From: JAZKID01 sp965247525
GTDB lineage: Bacteria; Pseudomonadota; Alphaproteobacteria; Rhizobiales; UBA4765
Length of the DNA stretch: 64,000 nt
NCBI GenBank assembly: GCA_965247525.1
Contig: OZ252015.1
Coordinates: 992,001-1,056,000, forward strand
Reading direction: 5' to 3'
The translations under genes were made by a program, and so were the position numbers. Positions within the stretch are counted from its first letter, which is position 1, and every line of letters begins with the position of its first letter. A model generated the notes under the pieces. The model ran no database searches, was not told the origin of the DNA, and saw only the letters and a program-made list of their open reading frames with translations. Shown here in pieces: positions 1 through 7,144 of the stretch.

Positions 1-533
1 AAGCCTATAATGAATTTGTCGATGACGAGCCGCCCTGTGGCTTTGAGCTTGCCAAAGACGCCGCAAATATTCTCGTGACCCGCACATTTTCAAAAGCCTA
101 TGCCCTTGCGGGCCTGCGCCTCGGCTTTGCGTATGGGCCACAGCATGTCATTGACTCCATGAATAAAGTCCGCCTGATTTTCGGGGTATCGACAGCCGCC
201 TCCGCTGCGGGCATCGCAGCGCTTCAAGACCAGAACCATGTGTCGGCGCTGACCGCGCATGTCAACACATGGCGGCCATGGCTGTTTGATGCGCTGACCG
301 CTCTGGGCTTAAAGGTCACGCCTTCGAAAACCAATTTTTTGCTGGTGCATTTTGATGAGACAGGTGCTGCAACCGCAAAAGCCGCCGATGCTTTTCTGAT
401 GGACAAAGGATATATCCTGCGCCGTCTTGAACCCTATGGGCTGACAAACGCGCTGCGGCTGACCATCGGTACGGCGCAAGAAAACCAAAAAATCGTCGAG
501 CTGCTGCGCGCGTTTCTGGAGCAAAACGCATGA
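1..533 (+). CDS. HisC-type aminotransferase, C-terminal part (cut by window edge)
   Basis: The open frame runs in from the left edge (first full codon at base 3). It contains the PLP-lysine motif TFSKAYALAGLRLGFAYG of the class I/II histidinol-phosphate aminotransferase family, preceded by AYNEFVDDE, the region that contacts PLP. About 177 residues are visible; the N-terminal half is missing. The stop overlaps the start of tyrA (ATGA). In alphaproteobacteria a HisC paralogue placed directly before prephenate dehydrogenase usually works as an aromatic (tyrosine/phenylalanine) aminotransferase. A second HisC is fused to HisB at 44.8-46.5 kb, so this copy may do aromatic transamination, histidinol-phosphate transamination, or both. 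Family is certain; substrate is inferred. Confidence 0.9.
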   Translation, partial: AYNEFVDDEPPCGFELAKDAANILVTRTFSKAYALAGLRLGFAYGPQHVIDSMNKVRLIFGVSTAASAAGIAALQDQNHVSALTAHVNTWRPWLFDALTALGLKVTPSKTNFLLVHFDETGAATAKAADAFLMDKGYILRRLEPYGLTNALRLTIGTAQENQKIVELLRAFLEQNA

Positions 534-1462
534 GCGGCAATGCGCCCATTGTGAAACATCTGTGCCTGATCGGCGCTGGCCTGATCGGCTCGTCACTGGC
601 GCGCGCGGCGCGGCGCTATAACGCTTCTGCCAAGATTACAATCTATGACGCATCAGAGCCCGTGCGGACACGTGTTGCAGAACTTGCACTGGCCGACCAT
701 GTTGCAATGAGTGCAGCTTCCGCCGTACGCGATGCCGACCTCGTTATTTTATGCGTGCCGATGGGCGCTTATGAGGCAGTCAGCGCAGAAATGTCGAGCG
801 CCCTGAAGCCGGGTGCGATTGTATCTGATGTGGGCTCGGTCAAAGGCACAGCCAGCGATGTGCTGCGCGCGCATTTGCCAGCGCATGTCGCGCTTGTGCC
901 CGCCCACCCTGTCGCCGGCACAGAGTTTTCAGGGCCCGATGCCGGCTTTGCCGACCTGTTCGAAAAACGCTGGTGCATTCTCACCCCCGATGAGGCGACA
1001 CCGCAAGATGCGGTTCAGCTTGTGAGGCAGTTCTGGCACGCGGTTGGCGCGGAGGTTGACGTGATGAGCGCTGCCCATCATGACCGCGTATTGGCGATGA
1101 CCAGCCATATCCCGCATTTGATTGCTTACAACATTGTCGGCACTGCACATGATCTTGAACAGGTGGCGCAAAAAGAAGTCATCAAATATTCCGCGGGCGG
1201 CTTTCGCGACTTTACCCGCATCGCTGCCTCCGACCCTGTAATGTGGCGCGATATTTTTCTAGCCAACAAACAGGCCGTTCTCGATGTGCTGGGGCGCTTC
1301 AGCGATGATTTAAGCATGCTGCAAAAAGCCATCCGCAATGAAGATGGCGAGACATTGCATGCGCATTTCACGCGCACGCGCGCCATTCGCAAAGCCATTG
1401 TCGATGCGGGGCAGGAAACGGCCGCGGCCGATTTTGGCCGTAGCAAATCCAAAGAATCCTAA
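530..1462 (+). CDS. tyrA: Prephenate (arogenate) dehydrogenase
   Basis: This 310-residue protein of the TyrA family oxidatively decarboxylates prephenate or arogenate in tyrosine synthesis. The N terminus has the NAD(P) Rossmann loop CLIGAGLIGSSLARAARR. The segment VPAHPVAGTEFSG carries the family histidine that contacts the substrate, and the helical C-terminal dimerisation domain follows. No ACT or chorismate mutase domain is present, so this is the simple monofunctional form. It is translationally coupled to the upstream aminotransferase through an ATGA overlap, so the pair gives tyrosine (or phenylalanine) from prephenate. Its end overlaps the convergent DUF2125 gene by a few bases. Confidence 0.93.
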   Translation: MSGNAPIVKHLCLIGAGLIGSSLARAARRYNASAKITIYDASEPVRTRVAELALADHVAMSAASAVRDADLVILCVPMGAYEAVSAEMSSALKPGAIVSDVGSVKGTASDVLRAHLPAHVALVPAHPVAGTEFSGPDAGFADLFEKRWCILTPDEATPQDAVQLVRQFWHAVGAEVDVMSAAHHDRVLAMTSHIPHLIAYNIVGTAHDLEQVAQKEVIKYSAGGFRDFTRIAASDPVMWRDIFLANKQAVLDVLGRFSDDLSMLQKAIRNEDGETLHAHFTRTRAIRKAIVDAGQETAAADFGRSKSKES

Positions 1463-2505
1463 TAAAGCGGCGCGAACTCCGCGAGCACGAGCGAGCCGAG
1501 CGTCAACGACCCGTTGGTCATGACCATCTGCAACTGGCTGGCGCGCTGCCCGTCAATAATCACAGGCTTGCCGAGAAGCGGCAACAATGGGCCAAACAAC
1601 GCGCCCGCATCCGTCTTGCCGTTCATGACAAGCCCGCGCAGCAGAGCGGGGCTGTTGACAATAGAGGCGAGGAACCGCCCCTCCGGTTGATGTGTGTCGT
1701 TGAGATGCGCGTCGCCGCTGACTGTCAGCTGTCCGCCATTGCGTGACAGCACAAGCGAGCGGATTTTCAGTGCGCCCTCGCGCGTGCGCCAGTCGTCAAG
1801 ACTTTGCGCAAGCGTTGTCAAATGCTGCGGGATTTTTTCGACACTGCCGTCAAAACGGATATCGCTGGCCTGATCGGGTGCAGCGCCGGGCAGCAAAGCC
1901 TGTGTGGCTGAAAAAGCGACATCCAGATTTGTGTCGCCTGCGTCTGCGGGCTCCGCAGCGCCGGGTCGGACATGAAACTCGACATGCTTTGCGCTGAGAG
2001 CGGGGCTTGTCGCATCAGCAGCTGCGACAAAATCGTCAGCTTCAAATGACAGGCGCTCCAGCCCTTTGAAATCATGTTTGAAACTGAACATGCCTTTTGA
2101 AAAACCGATCTGCGCTACGTTTTGCTCGCCTTGGCGGACGATCACAGGGGCTTCCAACTCGGCAATAATGTGGTTTGGCGCATAGACCAGCGCTACAGTT
2201 TTGAGCTGCTGCGCGCTGATGGCCAGCTCGCCTTTTATTGTCGAGGCGCGCAGGATCGGGCTTTGACAAGTAATTTCAATATGAAACGGATAGCCGCCAA
2301 TCGTCCGCCCCAAGCATTGGTGCTGGCGGCCCGCTTTTGCTTCCGTCACCAAAAGTGCGTCGAAACGCGACTGCACTTCATCACGCGCGCGCATCCAGAC
2401 AATCGTCCAGCCTGCGGCAAGAACGCCGACAAACCCAAGCAACAATAAGGCGCGCAGACCATGGCGCGGGGTTCTGGTTGGGGGCAGCTCGCTGTCGTTT
2501 TGCAA
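1459..2505 (-). CDS. DUF2125 domain protein, membrane-anchored
   Basis: This 348-residue protein has an N-terminal membrane anchor (about residues 18-37) followed by a long domain matching the alphaproteobacterial DUF2125 family, proteins of unknown role predicted to face the periplasm. The body is rich in short alternating hydrophobic stretches and repeated LxISAQQL / FDGSVEKIP-type segments, which suggests beta structure. It lies 12 bases downstream of a PlsC-like acyltransferase on the same strand, in a block with ydcF-like, ftsX and ftsE genes. An envelope role fits, but no reaction can be assigned. Confidence 0.8.
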   Translation of the reverse strand: MQNDSELPPTRTPRHGLRALLLLGFVGVLAAGWTIVWMRARDEVQSRFDALLVTEAKAGRQHQCLGRTIGGYPFHIEITCQSPILRASTIKGELAISAQQLKTVALVYAPNHIIAELEAPVIVRQGEQNVAQIGFSKGMFSFKHDFKGLERLSFEADDFVAAADATSPALSAKHVEFHVRPGAAEPADAGDTNLDVAFSATQALLPGAAPDQASDIRFDGSVEKIPQHLTTLAQSLDDWRTREGALKIRSLVLSRNGGQLTVSGDAHLNDTHQPEGRFLASIVNSPALLRGLVMNGKTDAGALFGPLLPLLGKPVIIDGQRASQLQMVMTNGSLTLGSLVLAEFAPLY

Positions 2506-2517
2506 AATATCCTGTCC

Positions 2518-3225
2518 TTATACCTTGAAATGCAGCGCGGTGCTGGCGGTTTCAATGTTCTGCTCCAGCTTTTGCATAAATTCGCCGCGCGGCAAAGCGG
2601 GGGGGATGGGCTCAAGAATTTTCAGCGTGAGCGTGCCTGTTTCACCCGTCCAGAAATAATTGCTCCAGAACCGCCCCGAATTGTGGGCAATTGGAATGAC
2701 GCTGACATCAAGCGCCTGATACAAAAGCGCAATGCCCGTCTTGTAATCGGGCGGTGCTCCGGCGGGGCGGCGTGTGCCTTCGGGAAACAGAATGATCTGG
2801 CGGCCTTGCGCCATGCGCAATTTGGCCTCGCGCACCATATCGCGCAAAGCCGACGCCCCTTTGTTGCGGTCGATTGGCACCATGTCCATTTTGCGCATGT
2901 AATGGCCAAACAGGGGAATGCGCGCCAGCTGCACTTTGTAAATAAACGCCGGATCATCGACCAGAAGTGGCAGGTAAAATGTTTCCCACATCGACTGGTG
3001 TTTTGCCGCGATCAGGCACGCGCCGGGGGGCAGATGTTCAAAGCCCTCGACATGAATTTTCAGTCCGAAAAAAGCCTGCAGCGCTTTTAAAACACTCAGC
3101 AGCATTTTAAGTCCTGCCGTTGTTGCGCCGCGCGGAAATAAAAGCAGCGGCGCCGCGCACAGCATCACCGCGATGAAAAGCGCATAAAAAAGGCTGTTGA
3201 ACAGAACGGCGCGGATCAGTTTCAT
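2518..3225 (-). CDS. plsC: 1-acyl-sn-glycerol-3-phosphate acyltransferase (PlsC-like)
   Basis: This 235-residue member of the PlsC/LPLAT family adds the second acyl chain to lysophosphatidic acid in phospholipid synthesis. A hydrophobic N-terminal segment (residues 5-30) anchors it. The catalytic block is AAKHQSMWE (His76), with Glu in place of the classical Asp of HX4D, a substitution I recall in many alphaproteobacterial members. FPEGTRRP at 147-154 binds the phosphate. The start at 3225 is chosen because it forms an ATGA overlap with the ydcF-like stop; longer in-frame starts would run through that gene. Several paralogues usually exist per genome, so exact substrate is not fixed. Confidence 0.88.
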   Translation of the reverse strand: MKLIRAVLFNSLFYALFIAVMLCAAPLLLFPRGATTAGLKMLLSVLKALQAFFGLKIHVEGFEHLPPGACLIAAKHQSMWETFYLPLLVDDPAFIYKVQLARIPLFGHYMRKMDMVPIDRNKGASALRDMVREAKLRMAQGRQIILFPEGTRRPAGAPPDYKTGIALLYQALDVSVIPIAHNSGRFWSNYFWTGETGTLTLKILEPIPPALPRGEFMQKLEQNIETASTALHFKV

Positions 3226-3809
3226 AACGTCCATGCGGCCGGATGGCTGAGCAGCACCGCGACATATTTCAGATATTCCTGACACAAAAGCCGCAAGGTC
3301 GGGGGGTGAGACCACCATGCGGCAAGATTGAGATTGCTGCTTGTTACGGGGCTTTCGATAAAACGAGTGTCTGGCATGGCGCGGTGCAGCTCGAGCAATG
3401 TGCGCGGCATGTGATAGTTCGATGTCACGATCATCAGCGTGGTAAAATGATTGGCCGCGGCCCATTTTTCCGTCTCATCGGCATTGCCGATTGTGTCCAT
3501 CGCTTCATAATCAAGATCGACGCAGCACTCGATCAGATAGCTGCGTTTGCCGAGCAGCTTGGCCAAGTCATGCCGCGAGGTGGAGGGATGCAGACCTGTA
3601 ATCAAAAGCCGTTTTCCATAGCCGTCGGCCAGAAGTTTGACCGCGTCTTCGATGCGGCTGGCGCCGCCTGTCAGCGCAACAATACCCTCGGCTACTTCCA
3701 ATGACGGCACTGCATTTTTGACTTTTGACACAAACAGGAAAAAACCTGTTGCGAGCGCGCCCGCACATAACAAGACCACAATAAACACAAGGCGGCGGAG
3801 ATTGCGCAT
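3222..3809 (-). CDS. YdcF/SanA-type DUF218 protein
   Basis: This is a 195-residue single-pass membrane protein. A transmembrane segment at about residues 6-27 is followed by a DUF218 (YdcF/SanA/ElyC-like) domain starting at EGIVALTGGASRIEDAVKLL, with the conserved VTSNYHMPRTLLEL segment. DUF218 proteins are linked to envelope integrity and undecaprenyl-phosphate metabolism, though the activity is poorly defined. It follows ftsX by four bases and overlaps the plsC-like gene, so it is probably one transcript with ftsEX. Synteny of a DUF218 gene with ftsX and plsC is common in alphaproteobacteria. Confidence 0.85.
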   Translation of the reverse strand: MRNLRRLVFIVVLLCAGALATGFFLFVSKVKNAVPSLEVAEGIVALTGGASRIEDAVKLLADGYGKRLLITGLHPSTSRHDLAKLLGKRSYLIECCVDLDYEAMDTIGNADETEKWAAANHFTTLMIVTSNYHMPRTLLELHRAMPDTRFIESPVTSSNLNLAAWWSHPPTLRLLCQEYLKYVAVLLSHPAAWTL

Positions 3810-3813
3810 GGCC

Positions 3814-4770
3814 TCAGCTGTGTTCTTTGAGGTAGAGCCGCACAGTGATCCGCGATGTCAAAGCCGCGATAAACGCAATGGCCAGGATTGTCGCCACAAT
3901 CGCGGCCATGCTGGACCATGACAGGCGCATGTCGCCCATGAACACATCAAGCTGCTGCTCTCCTGCCGCGCCAAAAGCAAAGCGGATGAGATAATCGGTG
4001 ACGGGAAAGGCAACCAGTGCCGCAAGCCCGCCAAAAACCCCGCCTTCGAGACCAAGCTGCAAAAAACGGCGCTGGAACGAGCGGGCGATATAGCTGTCTT
4101 CTGCACCAACCAAATTCAGGACATTGACGATATCGCGATTGGCGGCCATCGCCGCGCGCGTTGAGAAAATGACCGACAAAGTGGCCGCTGTCAGAACCAG
4201 AAGCAAGATCAGCACGCCGATGGCGACGACGCTTCCTGTCATCAGCGCCAGACGCTCGCGCCATTGCCGGTGGTCGTCAAAACTTGCGCCTTTGACCTGC
4301 GCTTTCAGCTCTGCAGAAAGGCCGACAAAATCAGGGGTTTGCGCACGGTCGACGTCAAGCAGCAGAAGCCGCGGCACGGGCAGATTTTCCAAGCCCAGAC
4401 CACTGCCAAGCCAAGGCTCCAGCAGGCGTTCATTTTCCTGTTTTGACAGAACCCGCACGCTGACAATGCCCGCTGTCTTGCGGGCAATCTGCACCGCCTT
4501 GGAAATTTCTGTGTCCGTGTCCACATTCTCAATGGGGCGGATCTGGATCGTGACTTCACGCGCAATGCCGCGCTGCCAGTCGGCTGCACTTTCCGCCACC
4601 ATCGCCACTGCAACAACAGAAAGGCAGGCAAGAAAACACATAATGCCCAGAACGACCACAAGCGCGCGACCGGCAATCGAGTGCGGCGGCACGATGGCCG
4701 CCATTTTGCGCAGGGGCACCGGCTCGAACGCGCCCTCTTCCGGTTTCTGGCGGCGCCTCAGTTTTTTCAT
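3814..4770 (-). CDS. ftsX: Cell division ABC transporter permease FtsX
   Basis: This 318-residue protein has the FtsX layout: a cytoplasmic N-terminal tail, a first transmembrane helix (about 32-55), a periplasmic loop (about 60-180) and three further helices in the C-terminal half with the family segment AANRDIVNVLNLVGAEDSYI. With FtsE it forms the type VII ABC complex that controls peptidoglycan hydrolases at the division septum. Its start overlaps the ftsE stop (ATGA), so the pair is translationally coupled. The order ftsE-ftsX-DUF218-plsC is consistent with an envelope operon. Confidence 0.93.
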   Translation of the reverse strand: MKKLRRRQKPEEGAFEPVPLRKMAAIVPPHSIAGRALVVVLGIMCFLACLSVVAVAMVAESAADWQRGIAREVTIQIRPIENVDTDTEISKAVQIARKTAGIVSVRVLSKQENERLLEPWLGSGLGLENLPVPRLLLLDVDRAQTPDFVGLSAELKAQVKGASFDDHRQWRERLALMTGSVVAIGVLILLLVLTAATLSVIFSTRAAMAANRDIVNVLNLVGAEDSYIARSFQRRFLQLGLEGGVFGGLAALVAFPVTDYLIRFAFGAAGEQQLDVFMGDMRLSWSSMAAIVATILAIAFIAALTSRITVRLYLKEHS

Positions 4771-5432
4771 GGCGTCAACACGCTGACCTGATTGTCTTTC
4801 AAAATAATCTGGCGCGCATGCGGCGCCTCGGCCAGCAGATGGTGGTCATGGGTCGCCAGCACCACCGCCGTGCCCTGCCGGTTCAGTTCAAGGAAAAGAT
4901 ACAGCAGGCGGAACGCCAGATCGGGATCGACATTGCCTGTCGGCTCATCGGCAAGAAGCAGAGCGGGCTGCGTGATAACAGCGCGGGCAATGGCCGCGCG
5001 CTGTTTTTCCCCTCCTGATAAAATCGGTGGCAGCGCGTGCAATCTGTCGCCAAGGCCAACCCATTGCAAAAGCTCGATCACGTCCGCGCGGTAGCGGTGC
5101 TCCATATCGCCGCTGACGCGCAAAGGCAGCGCCACATTTTCGTAAATCGTTAAATGGTCGAGAAGCTGAAAGTCCTGAAAGACAATGCCAATGCGGCGGC
5201 GCAATGCGGCGCGCTCCTTGCTTTTTAAGGAGCCAACGTCGCGGCCAAAGACCTTTGCAAAACCGCGCGTGGGCTTCAGGCTGAGAAACATCAGTTTCAT
5301 CAGCGTGGTTTTTCCCGATCCCGAAGGCCCGGTTAGAAAGTTGAAAGACCGCTTGGGCAGATGAAAGCTGACATCCTGCAAAATTTCAGGGCCGATGCCG
5401 TAACGAACGCCGATATTTTCAAACTGGATCAC
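4767..5432 (-). CDS. ftsE: Cell division ATP-binding protein FtsE
   Basis: This ABC ATPase partner of FtsX has a Walker A motif (GPSGSGKTTLMKL), a signature motif (LSGGEKQRAAIARA) and a Walker B motif (LLLADEPTGNVD). The start is placed at the GTG at 5432, because the protein then begins VIQFENIGVRYG like other FtsE proteins. The in-frame extension to a TTG at 5495 adds 21 residues with no family match. The length from the GTG (221 residues) fits the family. It is the first gene of the ftsE-ftsX-ydcF-plsC-DUF2125 block and is divergent from the zinc-ribbon gene, leaving about 86 bases for both promoters. Confidence 0.92.
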   Translation of the reverse strand: MIQFENIGVRYGIGPEILQDVSFHLPKRSFNFLTGPSGSGKTTLMKLMFLSLKPTRGFAKVFGRDVGSLKSKERAALRRRIGIVFQDFQLLDHLTIYENVALPLRVSGDMEHRYRADVIELLQWVGLGDRLHALPPILSGGEKQRAAIARAVITQPALLLADEPTGNVDPDLAFRLLYLFLELNRQGTAVVLATHDHHLLAEAPHARQIILKDNQVSVLTP

Positions 5433-5518
5433 GCTGCCGAACCATGCTTTCGGGTTTCGATTCCAAAGCTTTAACAGTTTGCACGCTACGATCAACGATC
5501 AATTCAGTGTGATTCGAA

Positions 5519-6211
5519 ATGCGTCTTGTTTGTCCCCATTGTGGAAAAGCCCATATCGTGCGCGAAGAAGCGCTCGGCTCATCGGGGCGTAATGTCCGTT
5601 GCTCGGCTTGCAAAAGCCAGTGGTTTGCCAATGCGCAAGGCACCTATGTGCGCAAAGCCGCAACAGAGGCCAAACCCGGCGCACGCTCGACCCAAAGCGT
5701 TGTCGAGCAGGCGCAAAAAGCCGCGCAGCCGCGCCGCGGCTTTAAAAAGAAATCCGTAACAGCCAAAAAAGGCTTTTCGGTCGATCCAGGTGTTTCAATT
5801 TTTGCTGCCCTTGTCATGGTATTGCTCGGCGGGGTCGTATTTCGCCAGCCTGTTGTAAGAGCGCTTCCAAGTCTTGCCGGCCTCTATGCCGCTGCCGGCA
5901 TGGACATCAATGTGCGCGGGTTTCAACTGGGCGATGTCACGATGACCCGCGATATGGCCGATGGCGGGCAAGTTCTGGTGGTTTCGGGCAAAATTTCCAA
6001 TGTTTCCGGACGTGATAACGCCATTCCTCCCTTGCGAATTGTGCTCCGCAGCCCTACGGGCGCTGAGATTCAGGTGGTCAAAGCCGCCGCCGACAGCAAA
6101 AAACTGGTGAAAGACGGCGAGACAAGCTTCAAAACGGTACTTGCCAACCCCCCACAAGATGCGAAAGATGTCCTGGTGCGCTTCTCCGGCGCGGCACCAT
6201 CCGGCAGCTAA
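5519..6211 (+). CDS. MJ0042-type zinc-ribbon membrane protein
   Basis: This 230-residue protein begins with a zinc ribbon of the MJ0042 type (CPHC near residue 5 and CSAC near residue 33). A basic linker follows, then one transmembrane segment (about 90-112) and a C-terminal domain resembling DUF3426, with a fold-like run IVLRSPTGAEIQVVKAA. Function is unknown; such genes typically sit beside ftsEX in alphaproteobacteria. The topology places the ribbon in the cytoplasm and the C-terminal domain outside. It is followed after 7 bases by hpt and is probably co-transcribed with it. Confidence 0.82.
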   Translation: MRLVCPHCGKAHIVREEALGSSGRNVRCSACKSQWFANAQGTYVRKAATEAKPGARSTQSVVEQAQKAAQPRRGFKKKSVTAKKGFSVDPGVSIFAALVMVLLGGVVFRQPVVRALPSLAGLYAAAGMDINVRGFQLGDVTMTRDMADGGQVLVVSGKISNVSGRDNAIPPLRIVLRSPTGAEIQVVKAAADSKKLVKDGETSFKTVLANPPQDAKDVLVRFSGAAPSGS

Positions 6212-6218
6212 GCAATTG

Positions 6219-6770
6219 ATGAGAATTCAAGACAGTGTCCGGCAGCGTTTGCTGCCGCTATTTTCCGAAGAGCAGATTGGCGCACGCGTCAAGGAACTTG
6301 GTGCGGAATGCCTCAAGCTCGACCTGCATGAGCCTTTGGCCATCCCTATCCTCAAAGGCAGCTTTATGTTTGCCGCCGACCTGCTGCGCGCCATGCATCA
6401 TGTGGGCTTAGAGCCGGAAGTTGAGTTCATGATGCTGTCGAGCTATCGCGGCGAGCAGTCCAGCGGACAGGTCATCATATCAAAAGACATCGAAGGCGGC
6501 GTCGAAGGCCGCGATGTTATTTTGATCGACGATATTTTAGAGACAGGCCGGACGCTGGCTTTTGCCCGCGACCTTCTGACCGCACGCGGGGCAAAGCGCG
6601 TTCTGATCTGCTGCCTGCTTGAAAAACCGGGCAAGCGCGCGGTTGATGTGAAGGCCGACCTCATCGGTTTTTCCTGCCCTGACCATTTCGTTGTGGGCTA
6701 TGGCATGGACATCAACCATTCGTTTCGTCAGCTGCCCTTTATTGGCCATATCCCGCAAGGTGAGTTTTAA
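6219..6770 (+). CDS. hpt: Hypoxanthine phosphoribosyltransferase
   Basis: This 183-residue purine salvage enzyme converts hypoxanthine (or guanine) and PRPP to the nucleotide. The PRPP-binding motif VILIDDILETGRT is at about residues 100-112; PILKGSFMFAADL and LSSYRGEQSSG are also typical of the HPRT family. The start at 6219 (MRIQDSVRQ) is chosen because the longer frame would overlap the upstream gene and adds unrelated residues. Its stop shares a base with the cpdR start (TAATG), which implies translational coupling. Confidence 0.92.
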   Translation: MRIQDSVRQRLLPLFSEEQIGARVKELGAECLKLDLHEPLAIPILKGSFMFAADLLRAMHHVGLEPEVEFMMLSSYRGEQSSGQVIISKDIEGGVEGRDVILIDDILETGRTLAFARDLLTARGAKRVLICCLLEKPGKRAVDVKADLIGFSCPDHFVVGYGMDINHSFRQLPFIGHIPQGEF

Positions 6771-7144
6771 TGGCGCGCATTTTGCTTACCGAAGACGATG
6801 AGCCGGTGCGCGCTTTTGTTAAACGCGCGCTGGAAATGGACGGCCACCAGATCGTCACTGCGCAGGACGGCGCCGACGGGCTGGCTATTCTGCTGGCCGA
6901 AAAAGGTGAATTCGATTTGCTGCTCACCGATATTAAAATGCCGGTGATGGATGGCATCGCGCTCGCGCTTGCCGCCGCCCGTGATTATCCCGACCTGACA
7001 ATTCTACTGATGACCGGCTATGCCGACCAGCGTGAACGCGCCAGCAATCTCAAGGCTTTGATTTACGATGTCATCACCAAACCTTTCACCCTGCCGCAGA
7101 TCCGCGACAAGGTGCAGGAAGCGTTAAATTCAAAAGCCGCGTGA
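6770..7144 (+). CDS. cpdR: Single-domain response regulator CpdR
   Basis: This 124-residue receiver domain stands alone. The acidic pocket is TEDDE (8-11), the phosphoacceptor is Asp54 in LLTDIKMPVMDG, and Lys is in the ITKPFTLPQI segment. The sequence, including ALEMDGH, LLMTGYADQRERA and the KPF end, closely follows Caulobacter CpdR from memory. CpdR directs ClpXP to the pole and controls degradation of CtrA and other substrates when unphosphorylated. The hpt-cpdR pairing is common in the class. It ends one base before the convergent TIGR02302 gene. Confidence 0.9.
   Translation: MARILLTEDDEPVRAFVKRALEMDGHQIVTAQDGADGLAILLAEKGEFDLLLTDIKMPVMDGIALALAAARDYPDLTILLMTGYADQRERASNLKALIYDVITKPFTLPQIRDKVQEALNSKAA

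Noticed and set aside
1480..1510. Repeat-like CGAGCGAGCCGAGCG stretch at the end of the DUF2125 gene
   Set aside because: It lacks the GAAYGGC end and the A-rich linker; it is a simple GC-rich coding stretch.
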